Shown here: positions 40,385 to 48,197 of the stretch, one piece after another
Layout of the letters: every line of letters begins with the position of its first letter
Position numbering within the stretch: the stretch's first letter is position 1
Assembly (NCBI GenBank): GCA_041397825.1
Contig: JAWKVX010000002.1
Coordinates: 186,001 to 250,000 of the forward strand
Source of the DNA: JANNSX01 sp041397825
Lineage (GTDB): Bacteria; Pseudomonadota; Alphaproteobacteria; Rhizobiales; Hyphomicrobiaceae
DNA length: 64,000 nt
Direction: 5' to 3'
Made by a program: the position numbers and the translations under genes
The notes under the pieces: model-generated
Database searches by the model: none
The model's input: the letters and a program-made list of their open reading frames with translations, nothing else
What the model was told of the DNA's origin: nothing

Positions 40385-42781
40385 TCAGCCTCGGGCCGCC
40401 TCGGTCATCGTCTCGTCCATGGTGTTGACCAAGATGTCGACGTGATCGGGTCGAAAGGGGAGCGGCGGGCGGATCTTGAGGACCTGGTAGTCCGTGCCAT
40501 CGGTCGAGGTCAGCACGCCGCGCCGACGCATGCCGTTGACGATCCGCCTCGCACCCGCGCGGTCCGGCGCCTTGGTCTTCCGGTCCTTCACGATCTCAAC
40601 GCCGACGCGGAGGCCGTAACCTCGGACATCGCCGATCATGGCATGTTTGAGCATCAGTCCGCGGATACGGTCGGCGAGCAGGGCGCCGGTGGTTCGCGCA
40701 TTCTCCTGCAACCGCTCCCGCTCGATGACGTCGAGAACGGCCATGCCGGCGGCAGCAGAGACCGGGTTGCCGCCGAAGGTCGAGAAGTAGTTCGTCTGTT
40801 TCTGGAAGCGCTCGAGGATCTCCCGCCGCGTGACGATGACACCCAAAGGGTGACCGTTGCCGACGGGTTTGCCCATGGTCACCATGTCCGGTGTGACGCC
40901 ATGCACATCGAAACCCCAGAAATGGCTGCCGGAGCGGGCATAGCCGAACTGCACCTCGTCAGCGATCAGGAGACCGCCTGCCGCCCGGACCTTCTCGGCG
41001 ACCATCCGCACATAGCCGTCAGGCGGCAGGATCAGCCCGTTCGACATGAACCCGGTGTCGACCATCCAGCAGGCGGTGCGGTGACCCGTTCGCTCGAGCT
41101 CCGCGATGCAACGATCGGCATCGGCGGCATAGTTGGCGGCGGCGGCATCGTCGGCGCCGTATCGTCCGCGATAGAGGTCGGGTGCCTCGAGCGTCCGGAT
41201 ATGAGGTGCGAGCTGGGCACCCGTCACATCATATGGCGAGAGGTGGGCAACGGCTTCTGTGCCGCCGTGATAGGCATTCTCCATGACGATGCCGCCCCGG
41301 GCGCCCGTCCAAACGGTAGCCATGCGCCAGGCGACGTCATTGGCCTCGCTGCCGCAATTGACGAAGACGCAAGCATCGAGACCCGATCCCTCTGGCATCA
41401 GCGAGACCAGCCGATCGGCATAGTCGAGCACGAGACCGTGCAGATAGCGGGTGTTGGTATTGAGCGTCGCCGCCTGCCGTGCGATCGCCGCGACGACGTG
41501 CGGGTGGCAGTGCCCGACCTGTGGCACATTGTTGTAGGCATCGAGATAGCGCCGTCCATCGGCGCCATGCATCCAGACGCCTTCGGCCCGGACGATGTGC
41601 ACGGGCTCCTCGTAGGAGAGCTCGAGACCGGAACCGAGCCGGGCCTTGCGCCGCGTCAACAGCTTGTGCCGTGCCGCCTCGTCCTCGGCCAGCACGGCGG
41701 GCATAGGCACGGTGATTCGACGACCGCTTCCGGTCGCCTCGGCGAAGCGGCGGGTCGCCGCTTCGCGGCCGATGGAGAGCAAAGCCGCGAGGCCAGTTGC
41801 CGAGTTCTTCTCGAACGGCTCGAGATATCCGGCCGCCGTCGGGTCGTTCTGCCGTCGCCAGGCGAGGATCGAGAGTGTCTGCGCGTGGCGTGCGGCGATG
41901 ATGTCGAACAGGACGGCGATCTCCTCGGGATCGAGGGCATTCTCCTTGTGGAAGGACGCCGCGAGCTCGGCGGCCGTCTCAATCGGATCGTGGTCCGGGA
42001 TTGTCACCTCGGCGGCCGCAAATCCGAGATCGATGATGCGGGCCGAGTGCAGCATGTCGCCGAAATCGAGGATACCGCCGAGCAGATCGGGATTGCCCGG
42101 CGCCGACAGCAGATTGCCGACATGGAGATCGTTGTGAATGATCTGATGGCGGAGGCCCAGGAGGGCCGGCATGGTGTCGTTGGCGAGGCGCTCGTGCATC
42201 ATCTCAGTGTGGCGGCGCGACGTCTCGTCGGCGATCAGCGCGGCGAACGGGCGAAGGACGGCCGCGCGCTTCAGGTCCCAGGCGATCTCCTGTGCGGCGG
42301 CGGGGTGGAAGAAGCTTTGAAGCGCCTTGTCGAGACGACCGATGGCGCCTCCCAGGCTCCGGAGAAAGAGGACGCTCGGCTTGCTCTCCTCGACGACGTC
42401 GCCCTCGAGCCAGGTGAGAGCCCGCACCAGAAGGTTCGTGCCGTCCAGGGTCACGGTGGTGGTGTCGGCACCGGCCAGGGTCGCGACCGGTTGTGGGATC
42501 GGCAGGCCCGGATCCGCACGACCAATGTGCCGGAGCGCCTGGATTTGAAGATCGAGATTGGCCGGACTCTCGTCGGGCGACGAGACCTTGACGATCAACG
42601 TTTCCCCGGAGGGGCCGGCCACGCGGAAATTCCGCTCGCGCTCGCCGAAGAGCAGTTTCGCAGGGCCCGTCGCGCCAAACAGACGTGCGGCGATGCGGGC
42701 GGCCTCGGCCTCGCTCACATTCGGCGGTGTGCAGCGAAGGGCCGTGAGCGGCTTCGTGCCATTTGGAGCTGTGTCGGTCAT
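40385..42781 (-). CDS. aminoglycoside-phosphotransferase-like kinase fused to class III aminotransferase/phospho-lyase
   Basis: 798 residues. Residues 30-340 are an APH/choline-kinase-like domain: Lys65 (LIVKVSS), IIHNDLHVGNLL (216-223) and LDFGD (238-242). Residues 370-795 are a class III PLP enzyme with RYLDAYNNVPQVGHCHP, FVNCGSEANDVAWRMA, LIADEVQFGYARSG and PLP lysine Lys638 in TMGKPVGNGHP. This aminotransferase half resembles the AGXT2L/ETNPPL-PHYKPL branch, which cleaves O-phospho amines (phosphoethanolamine, 5-phosphohydroxylysine). A kinase that makes the phosphate and a lyase that eliminates it in one chain gives a complete two-step degradation. The substrate is unresolved: ethanolamine-like or hydroxylysine-like. 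Confidence 0.88.
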   Translation of the reverse strand: MTDTAPNGTKPLTALRCTPPNVSEAEAARIAARLFGATGPAKLLFGERERNFRVAGPSGETLIVKVSSPDESPANLDLQIQALRHIGRADPGLPIPQPVATLAGADTTTVTLDGTNLLVRALTWLEGDVVEESKPSVLFLRSLGGAIGRLDKALQSFFHPAAAQEIAWDLKRAAVLRPFAALIADETSRRHTEMMHERLANDTMPALLGLRHQIIHNDLHVGNLLSAPGNPDLLGGILDFGDMLHSARIIDLGFAAAEVTIPDHDPIETAAELAASFHKENALDPEEIAVLFDIIAARHAQTLSILAWRRQNDPTAAGYLEPFEKNSATGLAALLSIGREAATRRFAEATGSGRRITVPMPAVLAEDEAARHKLLTRRKARLGSGLELSYEEPVHIVRAEGVWMHGADGRRYLDAYNNVPQVGHCHPHVVAAIARQAATLNTNTRYLHGLVLDYADRLVSLMPEGSGLDACVFVNCGSEANDVAWRMATVWTGARGGIVMENAYHGGTEAVAHLSPYDVTGAQLAPHIRTLEAPDLYRGRYGADDAAAANYAADADRCIAELERTGHRTACWMVDTGFMSNGLILPPDGYVRMVAEKVRAAGGLLIADEVQFGYARSGSHFWGFDVHGVTPDMVTMGKPVGNGHPLGVIVTRREILERFQKQTNYFSTFGGNPVSAAAGMAVLDVIERERLQENARTTGALLADRIRGLMLKHAMIGDVRGYGLRVGVEIVKDRKTKAPDRAGARRIVNGMRRRGVLTSTDGTDYQVLKIRPPLPFRPDHVDILVNTMDETMTEAARG

Positions 42782-42915
42782 CGGGAACCCTCGGTTGCTC
42801 GTTGCTGCAATACCTCAAACAGCACCGTCGGGGCCACCCCCGCGACCTTGTGCGAAGGCTGGCCGGACACTATGGTCGCGCCGCCATTCATCGTGCGATA
42901 CGGAAGGACCAACCC

Positions 42916-44118
42916 ATGGGCTTCATCGCTGACAGCCTGAACCGCATCCAGCCGTCGCAGACGATTGCCGTGACTGCAAAGGCGCGTGCCCTCAAGGCGG
43001 CGGGCAAGGATGTGATCGGTCTCGGGGCCGGCGAGCCGGACTTCGACACGCCCGACAACATCAAGGAGGCCGCGATTGCGGCCATCCGGTCCGGCAAGAC
43101 GAAGTACACCGACGTCGACGGCATTCCCGAGCTCAAGTCGGCGGTCGCAGCCAAGCTCAAGCGCGAGAACGGCCTGGACTACAGGCCAAGCCAAGTCTCG
43201 GTCGGCACCGGCGGCAAGCAAGTGCTCTACAACGCGCTGATCGCCACGCTGAACACCGGCGACGAGGTCATCGTGCCAGCGCCCTATTGGGTGAGCTATC
43301 CCGATATCGTCATGCTCGGCGGCGGCACGCCGGTCTTCATCGAGACCCGGCTCGAGGATGGCTTCAAGCTGAGGCCCGAGGCGCTTGACCGGGCCATCAC
43401 CCCGAGGACCAAGTGGCTCGTTCTCAACTCGCCGTCTAACCCGTCCGGGGCAGCGTACTCGGCTGCCGAGCTCAAGGCCCTGACGGATGTGCTTTTGCGG
43501 CACCCCCAGGTCTGGGTGCTGTCGGACGACATGTACGAGCACCTGCTCTATACGGACGCTCCGTTCGTGACACCGGCCCAGGTCGAGCCGAAGCTCTACG
43601 AGCGCACGCTGACCATGAACGGCGTTTCCAAAGCCTATGCCATGACCGGTTGGCGGATCGGCTATGGCGCCGGCCCCGAGCCGCTCATCAAGGCGATGGC
43701 GAAGCTGCAGTCGCAGTCTACCTCGAACCCGTCATCGATCGCACAATATGCGGCGGTCGAAGCACTGAACGGCCGGCAGGATTTTATCGGCGACCGATGC
43801 CAGGTTTTCAAGGGGCGGCGCGATCTGGTCGTCTCGATGCTCAATCAGGCGCGCGGCCTTCATTGCCCGACGCCAGAAGGCGCCTTCTACGTCTATCCGA
43901 GCTGCGCTGGCCTCCTCGGCAAGACCTCGGCCGGCGGCAAGATACTCAAGACCGATGAGGATGTGGTGACGGCCCTGCTCGAGGAGGAAGGTGTTGCCGT
44001 GGTGCAAGGCGCCGCCTTCGGCCTCTCGCCCTTCTTCCGCATCTCCTATGCAACCTCGACGGAGGCGCTCGAGGAAGCCTGCCGGCGCATACAGAGGTTC
44101 TGCGGCAATCTCCGTTGA
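42916..44118 (+). CDS. aatA: aspartate aminotransferase (class I, subgroup I-beta/gamma)
   Basis: The start ATG 42916 (MGFIADSLNRIQPSQTIAVTAKARAL) follows GGAAGGA; the frame is open from 42763. 400 residues. LGAGEPDFDTPDNIKEAA, NSPSNPSGAAYSAAEL and PLP lysine Lys239 in NGVSKAYAMTGWRIGY are standard. This bacterial class I form makes aspartate from oxaloacetate and often accepts prephenate in alphaproteobacteria. It is divergent from the kinase-aminotransferase fusion with a 134-bp shared promoter region. Confidence 0.93.
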   Translation: MGFIADSLNRIQPSQTIAVTAKARALKAAGKDVIGLGAGEPDFDTPDNIKEAAIAAIRSGKTKYTDVDGIPELKSAVAAKLKRENGLDYRPSQVSVGTGGKQVLYNALIATLNTGDEVIVPAPYWVSYPDIVMLGGGTPVFIETRLEDGFKLRPEALDRAITPRTKWLVLNSPSNPSGAAYSAAELKALTDVLLRHPQVWVLSDDMYEHLLYTDAPFVTPAQVEPKLYERTLTMNGVSKAYAMTGWRIGYGAGPEPLIKAMAKLQSQSTSNPSSIAQYAAVEALNGRQDFIGDRCQVFKGRRDLVVSMLNQARGLHCPTPEGAFYVYPSCAGLLGKTSAGGKILKTDEDVVTALLEEEGVAVVQGAAFGLSPFFRISYATSTEALEEACRRIQRFCGNLR

Positions 44119-44252
44119 CCTTTTCTCCGCAAACGGGCGTTTGGGCGTTGGCAGAGCGGCGATCGCCATATATTCATTGCAATCGCATGCAATGAGACGT
44201 GCCGGCAAGTCGCTCGGCTGGCCGAGGAAATGGTTGCTCAAGGAGAGTGTTG

Positions 44253-44705
44253 ATGTCGAAGCGGAACTTCAGATTGGTGCTTGGGGCGGTTGCGGGCATG
44301 CTTGCAGGGGGGCTCGCTGTCCCGGCGGTCCAGGCTGCCGACGATCCAATCGTCCAGCGCAAGGCGATCATGAAGGATGTTGGCGCTGCGGCGAAAATCG
44401 CCGGTGGCATGTTGAAGGGCGACGTCGCGTTCGACGCCGACAAGGCAAAGCTGATCGGTGCGACCTGGCACTCTGCTGCGATGGCCTTCGGGCACTACTT
44501 CCCGGCCGGATCCGATCAGGGCGACACAACGGCCATGCCCAAGGTCTGGGAAACCATGGACGACTTCAACGGCAAGCTCGCATCATTTGCGACCGACGCG
44601 GCCGCCATCGGTGCTGCCGAGGGCGAGGACGGGGTCAAGGCCGCCATCGGCAAGGCGTTCGAGAATTGCAAAGGCTGCCACGAGGCCTACCGCAAGCCTC
44701 AGTAG
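44253..44705 (+). CDS. class II cytochrome c (c'/c556 type)
   Basis: 150 residues from ATG 44253 with an AAGGAGAG ribosome site. The Sec signal peptide ends after VQAADD, with cleavage near 28-29. The mature protein is a four-helix bundle with the heme motif CKGCH at 139-143 near the C-terminus. The N-terminal helix has RKAIMK with Met40, which is typical of low-spin cytochrome c556; high-spin cytochrome c' has a non-liganding residue there. It is a periplasmic electron carrier or NO-binding protein. No electron-transfer partner is adjacent. Confidence 0.92.
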   Translation: MSKRNFRLVLGAVAGMLAGGLAVPAVQAADDPIVQRKAIMKDVGAAAKIAGGMLKGDVAFDADKAKLIGATWHSAAMAFGHYFPAGSDQGDTTAMPKVWETMDDFNGKLASFATDAAAIGAAEGEDGVKAAIGKAFENCKGCHEAYRKPQ

Positions 44706-44728
44706 CCCGTCGCATGGTCGGATTTTCC

Positions 44729-44752
44729 CGCCGGCAGGGCAGCCTGCCGGCG
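44729..44752 (+). terminator. hairpin after the cytochrome c gene
   Basis: A perfect 10-bp stem (CGCCGGCAGG / CCTGCCGGCG) with a GCAG loop begins 23 bases after the cytochrome stop. No long T-run follows (ATCTCTCGCT), so a rho-independent role is likely but not certain. Confidence 0.5.
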
Positions 44753-44781
44753 ATCTCTCGCTAACCGCGCGCCGCTGGCGA

Positions 44782-45006
44782 TCAGGCCCAGGCGACCCAA
44801 GACGAGAAGAAGGCTTTGAAGGGGCTGGGTTGGTCCGCCTTGGTGGTGCGGGTCTCTGAAGCAACCTGCGTATCCACCGTCACCGCTTGGTGGCCTTTGG
44901 TCTTACGCGACTCTGTCGCCTGCCGCGAGAGATCCAGCAACTCTTCCGAAGTGGCCATCGCGTAGCCTGCGGCACGGACGGCGTCACTCAACGAGCCTTT
45001 ACTCAT
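44782..45006 (-). CDS. small hypothetical protein, 74 residues
   Basis: ATG at 45006 preceded by GGAGGA with nine bases between. The product starts MSKGSLSDAVRAAGYAMATSEELLDLSRQ, has a polar middle and ends FKAFFSSWVAWA, an amphipathic tail. I recognise no family. The ribosome site, the start and the absence of any other good gene in the 577-bp stretch 44706-45282 argue that it is real, but short ORFs occur by chance in GC-rich DNA. The rest of that stretch (45007-45282) shows nothing I can name. Confidence 0.45.
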   Translation of the reverse strand: MSKGSLSDAVRAAGYAMATSEELLDLSRQATESRKTKGHQAVTVDTQVASETRTTKADQPSPFKAFFSSWVAWA

Positions 45007-45282
45007 ACCACTACATCCTCCCACAGGGAGGTCCCCGCATTGACGTTACCCTCGAGAGACAGATGTTCTCCCACTTTGATTAAATGTGGCAGGGACGCAA
45101 CTGTCAATCCTGCGCTGCACAAATTCGTATCGTGCAAGCGGATCGATCCATCCCTGTCGGCGCAGTGCACGATCGCAGCGGGTCGTCATCGTCGACTGGC
45201 CTGACCGGTCTCGTCGACCGCTTGGTCTTGCACGGCCAACGCCTCGTCGTTAGAGAAAGCTCAAACCTCGGGGATCGGGAAC

Positions 45283-45594
45283 ATGATCGCACTGCTGGAA
45301 TTTATCCGCTATCTGCTGGGGCTCTACAGCTGGGTCGTCATCGCGAGTGTGGTCCTGAGCTGGCTCGTGGCGTTCAACGTCATCAATCCCTACAACAATT
45401 TCGTACGGAGCTTGATGCACGCCTTCGACGCCGTCACACGGCCGCTGCTGACGCCGATCCGCCGATTCCTGCCCAAGACCGCTGGCATCGATTTCTCGCC
45501 GATCGTGCTCCTGCTCGCGGTCTTCTTTGTGCAGAGCGTCGTCATCGGCACGTGTGGATCCGGCTTCCTGATGCCGATGGCCTGCCAGGGATGA
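45283..45594 (+). CDS. YggT family membrane protein
   Basis: 103 residues with two hydrophobic segments flanking a short cytoplasmic stretch. YggT features: ALLEFIRYLLGLYSWVVIASVVLSWL, NPYNNFVRSLMHAFDAVTRPLLTPIRRFLP and DFSPIVLLLAVFFVQ. This family acts in membrane-potential or osmotic homeostasis. It is followed immediately by the YggU gene, the usual neighbour in proteobacteria. Confidence 0.93.
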   Translation: MIALLEFIRYLLGLYSWVVIASVVLSWLVAFNVINPYNNFVRSLMHAFDAVTRPLLTPIRRFLPKTAGIDFSPIVLLLAVFFVQSVVIGTCGSGFLMPMACQG

Positions 45595-45598
45595 GTGG

Positions 45599-45967
45599 GT
45601 GACGAAAGCAAGCCGGAGCACGAGGCCGGCAGACCCATCCGGCGGCCTGGCCGAACTCCCCTGCCGACCGATCGATGGGGGGATGCGGCTGTTCATCCGT
45701 CTTACGCCCAAATCCCACGAGGATGGGATCAAAGGTCTCGGCGCCGGCCCCGATGGTGTACGCCTCGAGCTCAAGGTGCGGGCGGTGCCCGAGAATGGTG
45801 CCGCCAACGTCGCGGCGAGCCGTCTGATTGCGGGTTTGCTGGGCGTGTCACGGCAGAGCGTGCGCTTGGCGGCGGGCGCCACGTCGCGCTACAAGACATT
45901 CGACATCTTGGGCGATCCCGGCGGGCTCGCCGATCGCCTTGGCGGGCTCATTTCCAAATACAGGTGA
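45599..45967 (+). CDS. DUF167 (YggU) family protein
   Basis: 122 residues from a GTG at 45599, four bases after yggT; an ATG at about 45683 (MRLFIRLTPKSHEDGI) gives the usual compact length near 95. DUF167 pattern: RLFIRLTPKSHEDGIKGL, LELKVRAVPENGAANVAASRLIAGLLGV, VRLAAGATSRYKTFDILGD. A small cytoplasmic protein of unknown biochemical function; yggT-yggU pairing is conserved. Confidence 0.9.
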   Translation: MTKASRSTRPADPSGGLAELPCRPIDGGMRLFIRLTPKSHEDGIKGLGAGPDGVRLELKVRAVPENGAANVAASRLIAGLLGVSRQSVRLAAGATSRYKTFDILGDPGGLADRLGGLISKYR

Positions 45968-45971
45968 GGAC

Positions 45972-46853
45972 ATGACAGGCACGGTCATCGACGGCAAGGC
46001 GGTTGCCGCCGAGTTGAGAAGCAACATCGCCAAAGCCGTTGCCGGGCTCCAGGCCTCGCATGGGTTCCGCCCGGGCCTCGCAGTGGTGCTGGTCGGAGAG
46101 GATCCCGCGAGCCAGGTCTACGTTCGTAACAAGGCCAAGCAGACGGTTGAGGTCGGCATGGCCTCCTTCGAGCACAAGCTCGACAAGGCGACCCCGGAGA
46201 GCGAGCTCCTGGCCTTGGTCGACAAGCTCAATCGCGATCCCGCCGTGCACGGCATACTGGTGCAACTGCCGTTGCCCAAGCATATCGACAGCCAGAAGGT
46301 GCTCAACCTCATCGACCCTGCCAAGGACGTCGACGGCTTTCACCCGATCAACGTGGGAAAGCTTGCGACCGGCGAGGCTGCGCTCGTTCCCTGCACGCCC
46401 CTCGGCAGCGTCATCCTGGCCAAGAAGGTGCAGAAGGATCTGACGGGTCTCGAAGCCGTGGTCATCGGGCGTTCGAACATCGTCGGCAAGCCCGTCGCGC
46501 AATTGCTGCTGGCGGAGAACTGCACGGTGACCATCGCGCATTCGAAGACGCGGGATCTGGCCGGCGTCTGCCGCCGGGCCGATCTCCTGATTGCGGCCGT
46601 CGGCCGTCCGGAGATGGTGCGCGGCGACTGGGTGAAGCCCGGTGCCATCGTCATCGATGTCGGGATCAACCGTGTCGATCGGGACGGCAAGAGCGTAATC
46701 GTCGGCGACGTCGCCTATGGCGAGGCCGCTGCCGTTGCGGGCGCCATCACGCCGGTGCCGGGCGGCGTCGGCCCGATGACGATTGCCTGCCTGTTGCGCA
46801 ATACCGTCCAAGCCGCCTGTCAGAGCCAGGGACTCGCCATGCCGTCGGTGTGA
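45972..46853 (+). CDS. folD: methylenetetrahydrofolate dehydrogenase/cyclohydrolase
   Basis: The ATG at 45972 follows the DUF167 stop by a few bases; 293 residues. Signatures: VGEDPASQVYVRNKAKQTVEVG (substrate site with catalytic Lys), GILVQLPLPKHID, DPAKDVDGFHP, and the NADP-binding VVIGRSNIVGKPVAQLLL with PGGVGPMTIACLL. FolD interconverts methylene-, methenyl- and formyl-tetrahydrofolate. It ends the yggT-yggU-folD unit and converges on ptsN. Confidence 0.97.
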   Translation: MTGTVIDGKAVAAELRSNIAKAVAGLQASHGFRPGLAVVLVGEDPASQVYVRNKAKQTVEVGMASFEHKLDKATPESELLALVDKLNRDPAVHGILVQLPLPKHIDSQKVLNLIDPAKDVDGFHPINVGKLATGEAALVPCTPLGSVILAKKVQKDLTGLEAVVIGRSNIVGKPVAQLLLAENCTVTIAHSKTRDLAGVCRRADLLIAAVGRPEMVRGDWVKPGAIVIDVGINRVDRDGKSVIVGDVAYGEAAAVAGAITPVPGGVGPMTIACLLRNTVQAACQSQGLAMPSV

Positions 46854-46891
46854 CCGGCGGTCCTTGAGCCAGCGTCGGATCGGCGGCCGGT

Positions 46892-47356
46892 CTATGCCGC
46901 GCTCGACGCCAGTGGCTCGGTGAGTATGGAGTAGAGCGCCGCCCGCTTCTTCGAGGAGCGAAGGTTCTCGATCGTCTCCGGCTCGCGCAGCAGGCGCGAG
47001 ATGCGCGCCAGCGCCTTCAAATGATCTGCGCCCGCACCTTCGGGTGCCAGCAGGAGAAAAACCAGATCGACCGGTTCGCGATCACTGGCATCGAAATCGA
47101 TGCCATCCTCAAGGCGCGCGAACACGCAAAAAATCCGATCGATTCCGGACAGCCTGGCATGCGGAATGGCAACGCCCTTGCCGATGCCGGTCGAGCCGAG
47201 GCTCTCGCGCTGCAGGAGTGTCTCGAGAATTTGTTGATGCCCGATGCCCGTTCCAGCCGACGCCCGAAGCGCCAACTCCAGGAGAAGCTGCTTCTTGTTC
47301 TTCGCACGCAGCGACGGAATGACTTGCTCTGGCTTTAGGAGATCACCGAGATCCAT
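46892..47356 (-). CDS. ptsN: PTS IIA-like nitrogen regulatory protein
   Basis: 154 residues. The phosphorylated His66 lies in GVAIPHARL, preceded by LLQRESLGSTGIGKG, with DASDREPVDLVFLLLAPEG afterwards. It is the EIIA-Ntr protein of the nitrogen PTS, placed after rpoN and hpf in the standard order. It regulates K+ transport, PHB and nitrogen metabolism in alphaproteobacteria, which links it to the phaR region functionally. Confidence 0.96.
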   Translation of the reverse strand: MDLGDLLKPEQVIPSLRAKNKKQLLLELALRASAGTGIGHQQILETLLQRESLGSTGIGKGVAIPHARLSGIDRIFCVFARLEDGIDFDASDREPVDLVFLLLAPEGAGADHLKALARISRLLREPETIENLRSSKKRAALYSILTEPLASSAA

Positions 47357-47441
47357 CTGTCATTCGCTCTCATTGTACGCGTCGTACGGCCACCGATTGC
47401 GCCTCGATCGGCGCGATCGCGGGCAATCCGGCAGAGCTCCG

Positions 47442-48014
47442 CTAGCTCGATCCCGGATCGACCCAGCCGATGTTGCCGTCACGACGCCTATAGACCACGT
47501 TGATGCCGCCGTGTCCGGCATTGCGAAAGACGACGACCGGCGCATCGGCGAGATCGAGCGCCATGACCGCCTCGGACACGGAGAGGCGGCGCACGGGCAT
47601 ACTCACCTCCGCAATCGTGACCGGGGTATGACCGTCGGGCGCGTCGTCAACCGCCGCGGATTCCTCGATCGTATAGTCCATCGCCGGCATTGCCTCGGCC
47701 GCCTTGGCCGAGTCGGCGGCATGATGATCGCGCAGCCGCCGCTTGTAGCGACGAAGTCGCTTTTCCAGACGCTCGAAAGCCGCCTCGGCACTCTGGTAGG
47801 GCTCGCCGGCCTCGGCCTCCGACTGCAGGATCATGCCGGAGCGATGATGCAGCGAGCATCGCGTGACGAACTGATTTCTGAGCTTTTCGACGACGACGTG
47901 ACCCGAAACCGTTCCGCCGCCATACTTGCCGCCGATCTCCTCGATGCGGCTTGCAATATGTGAGCGGAGCGACTCGCCGATATCGAGATTCTTGCCTGTG
48001 ATCTGTGTGGTCAT
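47442..48014 (-). CDS. hpf: ribosome hibernation promoting factor, long form
   Basis: 190 residues. N-terminal S30AE domain: MTTQITGKNLDIGESLRSHIASRIEEI and RFVTRCSLHHRSGMILQSEAE-like segments. A linker (about 100-130) leads to the C-terminal dimerisation domain (PVRRLSVSEAVMALDLADAPVVVFRNAGHGGINVVYRRRDGNIGWVDPG). Long HPF makes 100S ribosome dimers in stationary phase. It lies between rpoN and ptsN as in most proteobacteria. Confidence 0.96.
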   Translation of the reverse strand: MTTQITGKNLDIGESLRSHIASRIEEIGGKYGGGTVSGHVVVEKLRNQFVTRCSLHHRSGMILQSEAEAGEPYQSAEAAFERLEKRLRRYKRRLRDHHAADSAKAAEAMPAMDYTIEESAAVDDAPDGHTPVTIAEVSMPVRRLSVSEAVMALDLADAPVVVFRNAGHGGINVVYRRRDGNIGWVDPGSS

Positions 48015-48197
48015 TCCAACTCACCTTGCCGACGGCCGTCCGGCGGAACGGTCTCCGCACCGGAAAGAATAACGACCGTTTTGAGAGGGTCCACAACGCA
48101 ACGCCGCAACGCAATCGACGCGGCCTGGTGAATGCATCGACCCTAGTCCAGGCCCTTCATAGTGTCAAATCTCCGAGGTCGGACTTGGGGGATGTAC

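Noticed and set aside
40442..42940. 832-residue open frame on the + strand opposite the kinase-aminotransferase fusion
   Set aside because: It is antisense to a gene with clear catalytic motifs. Its composition (Gly/Asp/Arg/His-rich, no domain) is typical of GC-rich codon shadows.
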